Source of the DNA: Effusibacillus pohliae DSM 22757
GTDB lineage: Bacteria > Bacillota > Bacilli > Tumebacillales > Effusibacillaceae
NCBI RefSeq assembly: GCF_000376225.1
Contig: NZ_AQXL01000113.1
Span: forward strand, 1-53,113
Direction: 5' to 3'
Length of the DNA: 53,113 nt
Part shown: piece by piece, positions 1 to 6,869 of the stretch
Layout of the letters: each line of letters starts with the position of its first letter
Position numbering within the stretch: position 1 is the first letter of the stretch
Program-made: the position numbers and the translations under genes
The notes under the pieces: model-generated
What the model was told of the DNA's origin: nothing
Seen by the model: the letters and a program-made list of their open reading frames with translations, nothing else
The model's database searches: none

Positions 1-119
1 AGCGCTTTCATGAGTTCCTCGTCCGGCATATACTCAAGAACAAGACGCAAACGCTCCAAGTCTCCGAGCGTTTGAATTTCATTCCACGCAAACAGTTTCA
101 GTTGTGGTATAATAGCCAT
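1..119 (-). CDS. Transposase, N-terminal fragment cut by window edge
   Basis: The first 39 codons of a gene that runs off the left edge. It starts at the ATG at 119, behind a GGAGGG ribosome binding site nine bases upstream. The product begins MAIIPQLKLF and continues with GDLERLRLVLEYMPDEEL. This resembles the N-terminus of DDE transposases that open with MAIIPQ..LF.W and a GDLERL segment and are common in Bacilli. The recognition is from memory, and the IS family cannot be named from so short a piece. The AT-rich stretch just upstream (120-200) would be the internal promoter and terminal repeat side of the element. The catalytic domain is outside the window. Confidence 0.6.
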   Translation of the reverse strand, partial: MAIIPQLKLFAWNEIQTLGDLERLRLVLEYMPDEELMKA

Positions 120-141
120 AGCAGGCGACCCTCCAGAAAAT

Positions 142-170
142 AAAATTGTGGCTTCGTCAACTACAATTTT
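142..170. repeat. Inverted repeat upstream of the left-edge transposase
   Basis: AAAATTGT (142-149) and ACAATTTT (163-170) are perfect complementary arms separated by 13 bases. They lie 23-51 bases upstream of the transposase start. They could be a regulatory hairpin or a transposase-binding site. I could not tell which, and the true end of the element is not recognisable without its other end. Confidence 0.4.
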
Positions 171-412
171 ACCACGGATGAACTCGCCTGTTTACTATTT
201 TTAACCACATCAAGAGGCTGGGGTGGAATTTCGGAACCCGGCCTATTTTTGTGTCTGAAAGGGTACGTTTTCCGCTGATTTTTGGGGGAAAGATTATTTT
301 CGCTTATTTCTCAGCCCTTGTCCCGTTTGGCTTCCCGGACATCGCAAAAAGCTCTACTAAAGACGTGTCAAGCGGTCAGTGACTTTGTCCCTTTTATTCG
401 TCCGAGAAAATG

Positions 413-780
413 TCACTTGACAATTCCCTGGTCCCCTGTATAGGGCGCCGGGATGTATGTTATACTGATATTGGTTTTGGTGGAATCGCCCGTATTCACC
501 ACGGGTGATCCGCTGAGGGTTTGCGTCGTAACGCAGCCCTCTTTTTTCGGCCTCCCGTCTGCTTTCCCGTCCTCAGCAGGCTTCTCGTTGACCGGTTGCA
601 GTCGATACACCACTCCGTTGAATCGTGCTTAATAACGATTCCGTCCCGCCGAGGGATGACTTCCACAATGCCTGTGCTTGGCGGCTTGACAAGCCCGACC
701 ACTCGTTCAAGCCGATACGTCTATCCATGGTATACTAGTCCACCGCCTTTGAGCTTCCGCCCCGGTTCCTGAAAGGCGGT
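413..780 (-). pseudogene. Possible decayed small gene with stop and frameshift
   Basis: Two minus-strand reading frames seem to belong together. One runs down from about 720 and contains TYRLERVVGLVKPP and ends ...IKHDSTEW. The next continues from 613 as VYRLQPVNEKP and ends ...TGDQGIVK at 413. One missing base near 612 (GAGTGGTGTAT) would join them as ...DSTEW-VYRLQPV. Upstream, a TAG at 721-723 interrupts an otherwise open frame (...GGGLVYHG-stop-TYRLERV). I do not recognise the family. The two frames could be unrelated chance frames, so confidence is low. Confidence 0.25.
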
Positions 781-819
781 GTCCCAACCGGGTGTACGGA
801 ACCTGTTCTACTATAGACA

Positions 820-848
820 TTGCGTATGGGGTTAGAGCATTGTAAACT
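820..848 (+). promoter_or_regulatory. Candidate sigma-A promoter of the TetR gene
   Basis: TTGCGT (820-825), a 17-base spacer and TAAACT (843-848), 29 bases before the TTG start at 878. No copy of the ACCGACYGGTCGGT palindrome found in the neighbouring catabolic cluster is visible here, so there is no sign of autoregulation through that site. Confidence 0.4.
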
Positions 849-877
849 TTTAATAAACCTATGAAAGGAAGATTGCA

Positions 878-1459
878 TTGAGAAAAACTTCACGAAATAT
901 CACTCCGCAGATCATTGTTAGGGAAGCCGCACGACTTTTTTTTACGAAGGGATACAAGAGCACCAGCCTGGAAGAAGTAGCAAATATTTTACAGATCACG
1001 CGCCCAGCTATCTATCACTACTTCAAAAATAAAGAAGAAATAATTCACACTATTGTAGTTCAAGTACAGGATAAGGTCCATGCATATGCCAATGAAATCC
1101 TAGCAAAGGAAGCTCCTGCACATCGGAAATTTGAAGAATTTCTGTATCAGCATATTTTGTTTATTCTCGATAATCGGATCGAAATGGGGATATTCTTTGA
1201 GGAACTGAAGAATATGCCGGAATCTATCATTCAAGAGACTCTTGACTTTATCGACAAATACTATGCCAATCTCACAGAATTGTACATGGAAGGTGTACGA
1301 ACCGGACATTTTGTAGACAGGAACCCCTCTTTGGTGGTCCAAACCCTGTTTGGGGCCTGCAACTGGGCCTACAAATGGTATAATCCTTCAAAAAGCTATA
1401 GTAAAGAAGAAATAGCTCAACTGATCTATGAAATGCTCATGAATGGTTATAGAAGGTAG
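878..1459 (+). CDS. TetR/AcrR family transcriptional regulator
   Basis: A 193-residue repressor-type protein of normal TetR length. Residues 10-55 form the TetR helix-turn-helix domain: an REAARLFFTKGY segment, then TSLEEVANILQITRPAIYHYF, the classic recognition helix with YHYF. The remaining 140 residues are the helical ligand-binding and dimerisation domain, which is not diagnostic of a ligand. The TTG at 878 is the only sensible start: the ATG at 861 and the TTG at 873 run into a stop, and AAAGGAAGA sits just upstream. It stands alone, convergent with the minus-strand fatty-acid cluster that ends at 1963. TetR proteins often control acyl-CoA catabolism (FadR of Bacillus, PsrA, PfmR of Thermus), so it is a candidate for binding the palindromes at 3836, 6755, 10387 and 49950. 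That link is inference. Confidence 0.85.
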   Translation: MRKTSRNITPQIIVREAARLFFTKGYKSTSLEEVANILQITRPAIYHYFKNKEEIIHTIVVQVQDKVHAYANEILAKEAPAHRKFEEFLYQHILFILDNRIEMGIFFEELKNMPESIIQETLDFIDKYYANLTELYMEGVRTGHFVDRNPSLVVQTLFGACNWAYKWYNPSKSYSKEEIAQLIYEMLMNGYRR

Positions 1460-1905
1460 AGCAGGGTGTTTGTTTGTGTTCTCTGCACTTCATTATTCTT
1501 ACTTAGAGGCCAAAAATATTTAATTTTGGAAGAGGAAAGCGTGCCAACAGCACATTAGCCGGTGACGAGAGGCGGCGGGGTCTCCCATGATCATGCAAGT
1601 TCCGAGAATGGTAGTCGTCCTGATTGTAGGCTCCTTTTTCTGCTCGACACCAGGCGGAAGCGGCTTACGGATTTAAACGAAAAACTGGGCCGAGACATCC
1701 AACTGTTTGTATGGCGACGTTCGGACGCACCGCCCGGCTGGTCACCAACTTCGTGATCTGGTCCACCGTCACTCCTTCAAAGGACTGATGCGGATAAGAA
1801 AAATAAAAGGCACAACACAAAATATAATTGAGACCGGGACTTCAATCGTTTCAACTCCATTCTCCCTAACAATTCACAAATGCGCCTATACGCGCAAATG
1901 CCTAG
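1460..1905. other. Intergenic stretch with no recognisable gene
   Basis: About 450 bases between the TetR stop and the terminator at 1906. Short open frames exist on the plus strand, for example 27 codons from an ATG at 1710 that reads MATFGRTARL and a 64-codon frame from 1562. None has a convincing ribosome binding site or a family I recognise. It may contain decayed coding sequence. Confidence 0.4.
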
Positions 1906-1941
1906 CATAAAGCCCCCTTACGCCTTGACGCAAGAGGGCTG
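1906..1941 (-). terminator. Rho-independent terminator of the quinone oxidoreductase
   Basis: On the minus strand AGCCCTCTTGCG (1940-1929) pairs with CGTAAGGGGGCT (1922-1911), with a short loop and then TTTATG. It lies 22 bases past the stop of the gene ending at 1963 and closes the minus-strand catabolic unit. Confidence 0.7.
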
Positions 1942-1962
1942 ACCAAGAGTCTGGCAATCGGG

Positions 1963-2943
1963 TTACGGCTTCACGACGAGTTTCCCCCACGTCTTCCGCC
2001 CCGCCAAAAGATGCAAGGCTTGCGGAACCTCTTCAAACGGAAATTCCCTGAACACCAGCGGCCGGATGGCTCCCTGTTCGTACAACGCCATCAGTTCCCC
2101 ATGAGCTTCTGCCACCCGTTCCGGCATCAGGCGCCGGAACAAGCCCCAATGGACTCCGACCACCGAATAATTTTTCACCAAAGCGTGGTTCGTGGGGGCG
2201 TCCGCGATGCGACCTCCGGCGAAACCAATGACGAGCAAACGCCCTTCAAATGCGATGCATTTTCGGGAGCGATCGAACGTATCACCGCCAACCGGGTCAA
2301 AAATTACGTTTGCCCCGCGCCCTTCTGTAACCATTTTCACAATCTCTGCAAAATCTTCTGTCAGGTAATCGATTGCCGCTTCCGCACCCAGTTCTTTGCA
2401 AATTTGAACTTTTTCCGCACCTCCTGCGGTGGCAATCACACGCGCCCCGGCAGCCACTCCCAATTGAATCGCAGCAGACCCCACTCCGCCAGATCCTGCA
2501 TGCACCAACAGCACTTCACCAGGTTGCAGTCTGGCGCATCGATGGAGAGCATAGTAGGCGGTCTGGTAGGTGATAAACATCGCCGCAGCCTCATTCCAGG
2601 ATAACGAATCGGGAATCGGATAGACAAACTCTTCCGGCACCGCCACCCATTCTGCGAGACCTCCCCGCGGCAATGGCGGGGTAGCCACTACCCGCTGCCC
2701 CACTGTGAAAGAAGCGCTTTCTCCAACCGCCATAATGGTTCCGGAAATCTCCGCGCCAGGCGTAAACGGCAGCGGCGGCTTCTCCTGATATTTTCCCAGG
2801 CACTGCAAAATATCAAAAAAATTCAAGGCAACCGCTTCCACTTTGATCAGCACTTCTCCCGAATTCGGATCCGGTTTGGGTACTTCCGCGAGATGCAACG
2901 CCTCACTCGGATCCCCCAGTTGTTTCACCACCCAGGCTAGCAT
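1963..2943 (-). CDS. Zinc-independent quinone oxidoreductase (MDR family)
   Basis: A 326-residue medium-chain dehydrogenase/reductase of the NADPH:quinone oxidoreductase type. The N-terminal GroES-like domain (about 1-125) has EVLIKVEAVALNFFDILQ in place of the catalytic-zinc motif of alcohol dehydrogenases. The Rossmann half carries the nucleotide-binding loop HAGSGGVGSAAIQLG near residue 150, and the C-terminus ends in RKTWGKLVV. The structural-zinc cysteine cluster is absent. Such enzymes reduce quinones or the double bond of enoyl substrates with NAD(P)H. It is the last gene of a unit with the SDR at 3011-3766, 67 bases downstream of it, and is a paralogue of the gene at 4076-5050. A role in reducing an unsaturated acyl or aldehyde intermediate of the surrounding pathway is inferred from position only. 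Confidence 0.85.
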   Translation of the reverse strand: MLAWVVKQLGDPSEALHLAEVPKPDPNSGEVLIKVEAVALNFFDILQCLGKYQEKPPLPFTPGAEISGTIMAVGESASFTVGQRVVATPPLPRGGLAEWVAVPEEFVYPIPDSLSWNEAAAMFITYQTAYYALHRCARLQPGEVLLVHAGSGGVGSAAIQLGVAAGARVIATAGGAEKVQICKELGAEAAIDYLTEDFAEIVKMVTEGRGANVIFDPVGGDTFDRSRKCIAFEGRLLVIGFAGGRIADAPTNHALVKNYSVVGVHWGLFRRLMPERVAEAHGELMALYEQGAIRPLVFREFPFEEVPQALHLLAGRKTWGKLVVKP

Positions 2944-3010
2944 GATCTTTCCCTCCTTGCCGTGTTTCTCTACACCGGTTTGACGGCAGCCGACAGAAAA
3001 TTACTCGTGC

Positions 3011-3766
3011 TTACCGCTTGAATGAAGCTGCTCCGTCATCAACGCAAAAAACATGTCCGTTCAAAAAGGAAGCCTCGTCGCTCGCCAGAAAGGCTACCAT
3101 CTGAGCGACTTGCTCCGGTGTACCTGCCTTGCCTCTCATCTGCGCCCTTTCAATTTTGCTCCAGAGAGCCGGGTTCTTCCTCCACTCGCTGACGATGCCG
3201 GTTTCGATCAAGCCCGGCGCAATTCCGACGACTCGAATGTTGTACCGGGCCAGATCGAGAGCGGCCGATTTTGTCATCATCACCACCGCCCCTTTGCTGG
3301 CGTGGTAGGGGAATTGCTTGCGATCGGCAATATATCCATAGATGGAGGCCGTATTGATGATCACCCCTCCGCGATCTTTCATCGCGTTGGCTGCGGCCTT
3401 GATTCCGTAAAAAACCCCATGTTGATTCACCGCTACCGTTCGATGATATTCTTCAACTGGCATCTCGTGGACAGCATATTGCGCGTTCACGATCCCCGCA
3501 TTGTTGAACATGATATCCAATTGTCCGTAAGTCCCCAGTGTTTGTTGAACAAGCGATGCGACGCTTTCATAGGAGGAGGTGTCAACAGGAATGAAAACCG
3601 CATCTCCTCCTCGTTCTTTTATTGCAGCGGCTGTCATGGCTCCGGATTCGGGATTCACATCCGCAACAACCACCCTGGCACCTTCACGGGCGAATTGTTG
3701 GGCGCTCGCACGGCCAATGCCGCTCCCAGCCCCAGTTACGATTGCCACTTTGTTGGCGAACCTCAT
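3011..3766 (-). CDS. Short-chain dehydrogenase/reductase (classical SDR)
   Basis: About 251 residues with the full classical SDR set: cofactor loop TGAGSGIG near residue 13, NNAG near 90, catalytic serine in NTASIYGY, and the YHASK tyrosine/lysine pair near 155, followed by APGLIETG. An aspartate ends the second strand (VVVADVN), which favours NAD over NADP. The likely start is the ATG at 3766, because GGGGG lies 6-10 bases upstream; in-frame ATGs at 3772 and 3784 are too close to or ahead of that site. Likely activities are 3-hydroxyacyl-CoA or other secondary-alcohol dehydrogenase, which would fit the adjacent beta-oxidation genes, but the substrate cannot be read from the sequence. Two palindromic operator candidates sit directly upstream. 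Confidence 0.85.
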   Translation of the reverse strand: MRFANKVAIVTGAGSGIGRASAQQFAREGARVVVADVNPESGAMTAAAIKERGGDAVFIPVDTSSYESVASLVQQTLGTYGQLDIMFNNAGIVNAQYAVHEMPVEEYHRTVAVNQHGVFYGIKAAANAMKDRGGVIINTASIYGYIADRKQFPYHASKGAVVMMTKSAALDLARYNIRVVGIAPGLIETGIVSEWRKNPALWSKIERAQMRGKAGTPEQVAQMVAFLASDEASFLNGHVFCVDDGAASFKR

Positions 3767-3790
3767 TTCCATCCCCCGTCTCATTACAAC

Positions 3791-3802
3791 CCGACTGTTC
3801 GG
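3791..3802. promoter_or_regulatory. Operator-like palindrome CCGACTGTTCGG (variant)
   Basis: CCGACTGTTCGG differs by one base from the core CCGACTGGTCGG of the perfect site at 6755-6768. It lies 25-36 bases upstream of the SDR start at 3766. It is probably a second, weaker site paired with 3836-3853, whose centre is 48 bases away. Confidence 0.4.
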
Positions 3803-3835
3803 CGATTGAACCGGCCTCCGCTCGTTGCAGGCCGC

Positions 3836-3853
3836 ATACCAACCGTTTGGTAT
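3836..3853. promoter_or_regulatory. Operator candidate for a TetR-type regulator, SDR unit
   Basis: ATACCAACCGTTTGGTAT is an imperfect 18-base palindrome (arms ATACCAA and TTTGGTAT). It has the same ACCNACCGNTNGGT architecture as the sites at 6755, 10387 and 49950. It lies 70-87 bases upstream of the SDR start at 3766, so the SDR and the quinone oxidoreductase after it probably form a separate, co-regulated transcription unit. Confidence 0.55.
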
Positions 3854-4075
3854 CTGCTTCTTGCAACATTCGAATGTCTGTCGATGTCACAAGACCCGTC
3901 CGTCAATCCAGCCGAAATTCTCCTCTTTTGCTTCCCATTCGATCACTTTTTTGCAAATTCAACCGGAATTGTCCCTTTCCTGTTTCATTTGAAACTGTAC
4001 AATCTGAAAAAAGAGGCATCATCAACTGTGGAAAATCGGGTTCTCACTTCGCTGCCGGTCAATACCGAATTCATG

Positions 4076-5050
4076 TTAAGGTATTAGAACTACCTTGCCT
4101 GTTGTCTGCCGCCCTTCCAGCAGTTCGTGGGCGGTTCTCGCCTCTGCCAACGGCAGTTTGTGGCCGATGATCACTTTCAGTTTCCCCTGGCCCAAATAGT
4201 TGAGCAGTTCCGCGACACTCTCCCGATAGAGTGCGGGGCGCTGCATAATACGCGGCAGCCAGAACCCGGTCACAGTCGTGTTGCGTTTCATTAACAGGCT
4301 GGGATCGAAGTGGGCCACTTCCTTGCCGGCCCTGCCAAAAATGACAAGCCGTCCGAAGGGAGCCAGGCACTGCAAGCTTTTTCGGAAAATCTCCCCGCCC
4401 ACCATCTCAAGAACGATATCGACACCTTTCCCGCCGGTCAGGTCAACCACCTGCTCGTCCCAATTTTCATCCGTATAATTCACCCCGGCATCGGCGCCCA
4501 GCGAACGGGCGAGTTCCAGTTTATCCGGACTGCTTGCCGTGGCGATCACCTGCCCCGCGCCCAGTAGCTTCGCCAACTGGACGGCCAACGTTCCCACTCC
4601 TCCGGCCGCGGCGTGAACCAATACGGATTCCCCTGCCGCCAATTGCCCCGATGTCCGCAAAATATGATAGGCGGTAAGCCCCTGCAGCAAGCTGGCGGCA
4701 GCCTGGTCAAAATCGACACGTTCCGGCAGGGGTATGATCTCATCTTCGTGCAGGGCCACATACTCGGCATAGCCCCCCTGGTCGGTCAAAGCCACCACAC
4801 GGTCCCCTGACTTGAATTTGGTGACATCGGGGGACACTTCTATGATCACTCCTGCAACTTCCGAACCCGGTATATAAGGCAAGGAAGTCTTCGCTAAATA
4901 CTGGTTGCGGCGGCGCATCGTATCGGCAAAATTCACTCCGGCCGCCTTGACTTGCACCAGCACACAACCCGGTTTCAATGCCGGTGCCGGAACGTCAACC
5001 AGTTGCAAAACATCGGGCTTGCCATATTCCCGAAACTGAATCGCTTTCAT
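4076..5050 (-). CDS. Zinc-independent quinone oxidoreductase (MDR family)
   Basis: A 324-residue paralogue of the gene at 1963-2943. It has a GroES-like N-terminal domain beginning MKAIQFREYGKPDVL, the segment QVKAAGVNFADTMRR lacking zinc ligands, and the cofactor loop HAAAGGVGTLAVQLAKLLGA near residue 140. It ends GRQTTGKVVLIP. I place the start at the ATG at 5050, which leaves 29 bases after the preceding gene and keeps the family N-terminus; a GTG at 5059 nine bases upstream, in frame, is possible. The likely reaction is NADPH-dependent reduction of quinone or enoyl substrates. It is the third gene of the unit that starts with the enoyl-CoA hydratase at 6730. Confidence 0.85.
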   Translation of the reverse strand: MKAIQFREYGKPDVLQLVDVPAPALKPGCVLVQVKAAGVNFADTMRRRNQYLAKTSLPYIPGSEVAGVIIEVSPDVTKFKSGDRVVALTDQGGYAEYVALHEDEIIPLPERVDFDQAAASLLQGLTAYHILRTSGQLAAGESVLVHAAAGGVGTLAVQLAKLLGAGQVIATASSPDKLELARSLGADAGVNYTDENWDEQVVDLTGGKGVDIVLEMVGGEIFRKSLQCLAPFGRLVIFGRAGKEVAHFDPSLLMKRNTTVTGFWLPRIMQRPALYRESVAELLNYLGQGKLKVIIGHKLPLAEARTAHELLEGRQTTGKVVLIP

Positions 5051-5079
5051 CCGCTTCACCGCCCCCGCCGATTCGTTCG

Positions 5080-5928
5080 CTATTTCCCTTTGCGTGTCAA
5101 CTCGCTCAGTACCTTCCAATCCGCTTCCGACAGGTCCATCAGTCCGTTGAACTGCCCCGCCCCTTGCAGCCATTCGCCACCGTCGATGGTGACCACTTCG
5201 CCGTTAATATAGCCCGCGTAATCCGATATGAGAAAAGCGGCCAGATTGCCGAGTTCCTCTTTTTCCCCCACGCGGCGCAAGGGAATCCGCCGAACCAACG
5301 ACTCGGACAGTTCCGGGGTCGGCGCCAGACGGCTCCACGCACCGTCTGTCGGAAACGGACCAGGAGCAATCGCGACCTGGCGAATTCCGTACTTGGCCCA
5401 TTCGACGGCAAGCGAGCGGGTCAGCGCCACAACGCCAGCCTTGGCGGCCGCCGACGGCACCACATAGCCGGAGCCTGTCTCCGCATAGGTGGTCACAATA
5501 TTCAGCATGACGCCGCCTTTCTTCTGCTCAATCCAACGCTTGCCGACTTCCAGCGTTGTATAGAAAGTCCCGTGCAGCACGATTCCCAAAATCGCATCCA
5601 CAGCTCGGGGCGACAGACGTTCTGTCGGGCTGACAAAGTTGCCCGCCGCATTGTTCACAAGCACATCGATGCGGCCGTAATGCTGCTCAACCGCATCGAC
5701 CATTTGGCTGACTTGCGATGCGTCCCGAACGTCACAACAGGTATAGAATACTTCTCCCCCATCAGCGCTCATTTCTCTCGCTGCCGTTTGCAAAACTTCC
5801 TCGCGGCGGCTGGTGATCGCCAACTTGGCCCCCAACTGCAGAAACCTTTCGCCCATCGCCCGGCCGAGTCCGGTGCCGCCGCCCGTGATCAGCACCACTT
5901 TGTCTTTTAACAGTTCCGGTTGAAACAT
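5080..5928 (-). CDS. 2,4-dienoyl-CoA reductase-like SDR
   Basis: A 282-residue SDR whose signature matches 2,4-dienoyl-CoA reductases rather than ordinary alcohol dehydrogenases. The cofactor loop is GGGTGLG (about 16-22). The substrate loop reads NNAAGNF, and the active-site stretch GYVVPSAAAKAGV has serine where other SDRs have the catalytic tyrosine while keeping the lysine, as in the mitochondrial and peroxisomal DECR enzymes. The C-terminus has NGEVVTIDGGEWL. It would reduce 2,4-dienoyl-CoA to 3-enoyl-CoA with NADPH, needed for unsaturated fatty acids. The start is the ATG at 5928 with AAGGGGA three bases upstream. The gene is 19 bases downstream of a PaaG-like enoyl-CoA isomerase/hydratase, which would move the 3-double bond to position 2. 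Confidence 0.8.
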   Translation of the reverse strand: MFQPELLKDKVVLITGGGTGLGRAMGERFLQLGAKLAITSRREEVLQTAAREMSADGGEVFYTCCDVRDASQVSQMVDAVEQHYGRIDVLVNNAAGNFVSPTERLSPRAVDAILGIVLHGTFYTTLEVGKRWIEQKKGGVMLNIVTTYAETGSGYVVPSAAAKAGVVALTRSLAVEWAKYGIRQVAIAPGPFPTDGAWSRLAPTPELSESLVRRIPLRRVGEKEELGNLAAFLISDYAGYINGEVVTIDGGEWLQGAGQFNGLMDLSEADWKVLSELTRKGK

Positions 5929-5947
5929 ATTGTCCCCTTCTCCTCTC

Positions 5948-6730
5948 CTATACACCTTTGAACGTCGGCTTTCTCTTTTCCAGAAAAGCCATGACTCCCT
6001 CCCGGTGGTCCAGGGTCGCGCCAGCGAAGTTCTGCCCTTCCTCTTCCCATCGCAAGACCGTGTCCAGATCGTTTTCCATGCTTTTGTACATGATCTCTTT
6101 CATCTTGCCGAAAGCAAGTGTCGGCAGATCGGCCAGCTGCCCGGCAAACTCGGCCACCCCCTCCGCAAATCTGCCGGCGGGCAGCACTTTGTTCACTAGC
6201 CCGATTTTTTCCGCTTCTTCCGCCGTGATGGCAGAGCCGAGAGCGGCCAGTTCCATCGCCTTCCCCAGGCCCACCAGCCGCGGCATGAAAAAGCAGGCAC
6301 CCGCATCCGGGATCAAGCCGATTTTGATAAACGCCAGAGACAATTTGGCATCTTGCGACGCCACGCGAAAATCACAGGCCAACGCGAGGCTGAGACCGGC
6401 TCCGGCCGCCGCACCATTAACGGCTGCGAGAATCGGTTTTTTGATCTGCATCATCAGACGAAGCAGGTTGTTGTACGTATCTTTCAAGTAGGATGCGTAA
6501 TCCGGTTTTTCAATTGTGCCGTCAAATTCGGACAGGTCTGCCCCCGCCGAGAACGCTCTCCCCTCCCCGGTCAGGACGATGCAGCGAACGTCCGCGTCTT
6601 CATTGGCGGCGGAAAAAGCGGCATACAGATCACGATGCACCGCTAGATTCAACGCGTTCATTTTCTGCGGAACACAGATTTGGATCGTGGCAATCCGGTT
6701 CTCAACACGGTAGTTTACAGTTTCGTACAT
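5948..6730 (-). CDS. Enoyl-CoA hydratase/isomerase, PaaG-like
   Basis: A 260-residue crotonase-fold protein. The oxyanion-hole segments are GRAFSAGADL (about 58-66) and NGAAAGAGLS (105-114). The two glutamates of classical hydratase are not present at the expected places: GGGCE is replaced by GAGLS and QPEI by AFIKI. An aspartate in GLIPDAG (D142) matches the catalytic aspartate of PaaG-type 1,2-epoxyphenylacetyl-CoA and delta3-delta2-enoyl-CoA isomerases. I therefore expect isomerase chemistry rather than simple hydration. It is the first gene of a unit with the dienoyl-CoA reductase and a quinone oxidoreductase. It is preceded by a consensus promoter and a perfect 14-base palindrome, and its paralogue at 49091-49876 carries the same site. 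Confidence 0.85.
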   Translation of the reverse strand: MYETVNYRVENRIATIQICVPQKMNALNLAVHRDLYAAFSAANEDADVRCIVLTGEGRAFSAGADLSEFDGTIEKPDYASYLKDTYNNLLRLMMQIKKPILAAVNGAAAGAGLSLALACDFRVASQDAKLSLAFIKIGLIPDAGACFFMPRLVGLGKAMELAALGSAITAEEAEKIGLVNKVLPAGRFAEGVAEFAGQLADLPTLAFGKMKEIMYKSMENDLDTVLRWEEEGQNFAGATLDHREGVMAFLEKRKPTFKGV

Positions 6731-6754
6731 ATGTGTACCTCTCCCATGGTTTGT

Positions 6755-6768
6755 ACCGACTGGTCGGT
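6755..6768. promoter_or_regulatory. Operator candidate ACCGACTGGTCGGT (palindromic, core offset)
   Basis: ACCGACTGGTCGGT is a palindrome apart from its two central bases. It lies just downstream of the promoter at 6782-6810, at about +7 to +20 of the predicted transcript, so a bound repressor would block the enoyl-CoA hydratase unit. It is the best match among the family at 3836, 10387 and 49950. The Thermus TetR regulator PfmR is, from memory, described with a similar TACCGACCG-type pseudopalindrome. Confidence 0.65.
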
Positions 6769-6781
6769 TAAATTTTTTATC

Positions 6782-6810
6782 ATTATAGTATGTTCCGTTG
6801 TTTCGTTCAA
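6782..6810 (-). promoter_or_regulatory. Sigma-A promoter of the enoyl-CoA hydratase unit
   Basis: On the minus strand TTGAAC (6810-6805), a 17-base spacer, and TATAAT (6787-6782). Spacing is ideal and the -10 box is perfect. The expected start of transcription is near 6775, immediately before the operator at 6755-6768. Confidence 0.7.
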
Positions 6811-6869
6811 TGGTCGTTTGGGATTCAAGCGACCGCCCGCGAACTTTCCGCCTCGCATGATAGCGGGGT

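Larger units (their letters stand above)
120..877. other. Gene-poor region, IS upstream flank and debris
   Basis: About 760 bases without an intact recognisable gene. The part nearest 120 belongs to the insertion sequence at the left edge. 200-412 shows nothing I can assign. 413-780 holds a possible broken reading frame on the minus strand, listed separately. 780-877 is the leader of the TetR gene. The mixture of fragments beside an IS end suggests a site of past rearrangement. Confidence 0.5.

Noticed and set aside
1562-1910. Two short plus-strand frames after the TetR gene
   Set aside because: No ribosome binding site, no family and overlapping frames; they look like chance or decayed sequence.
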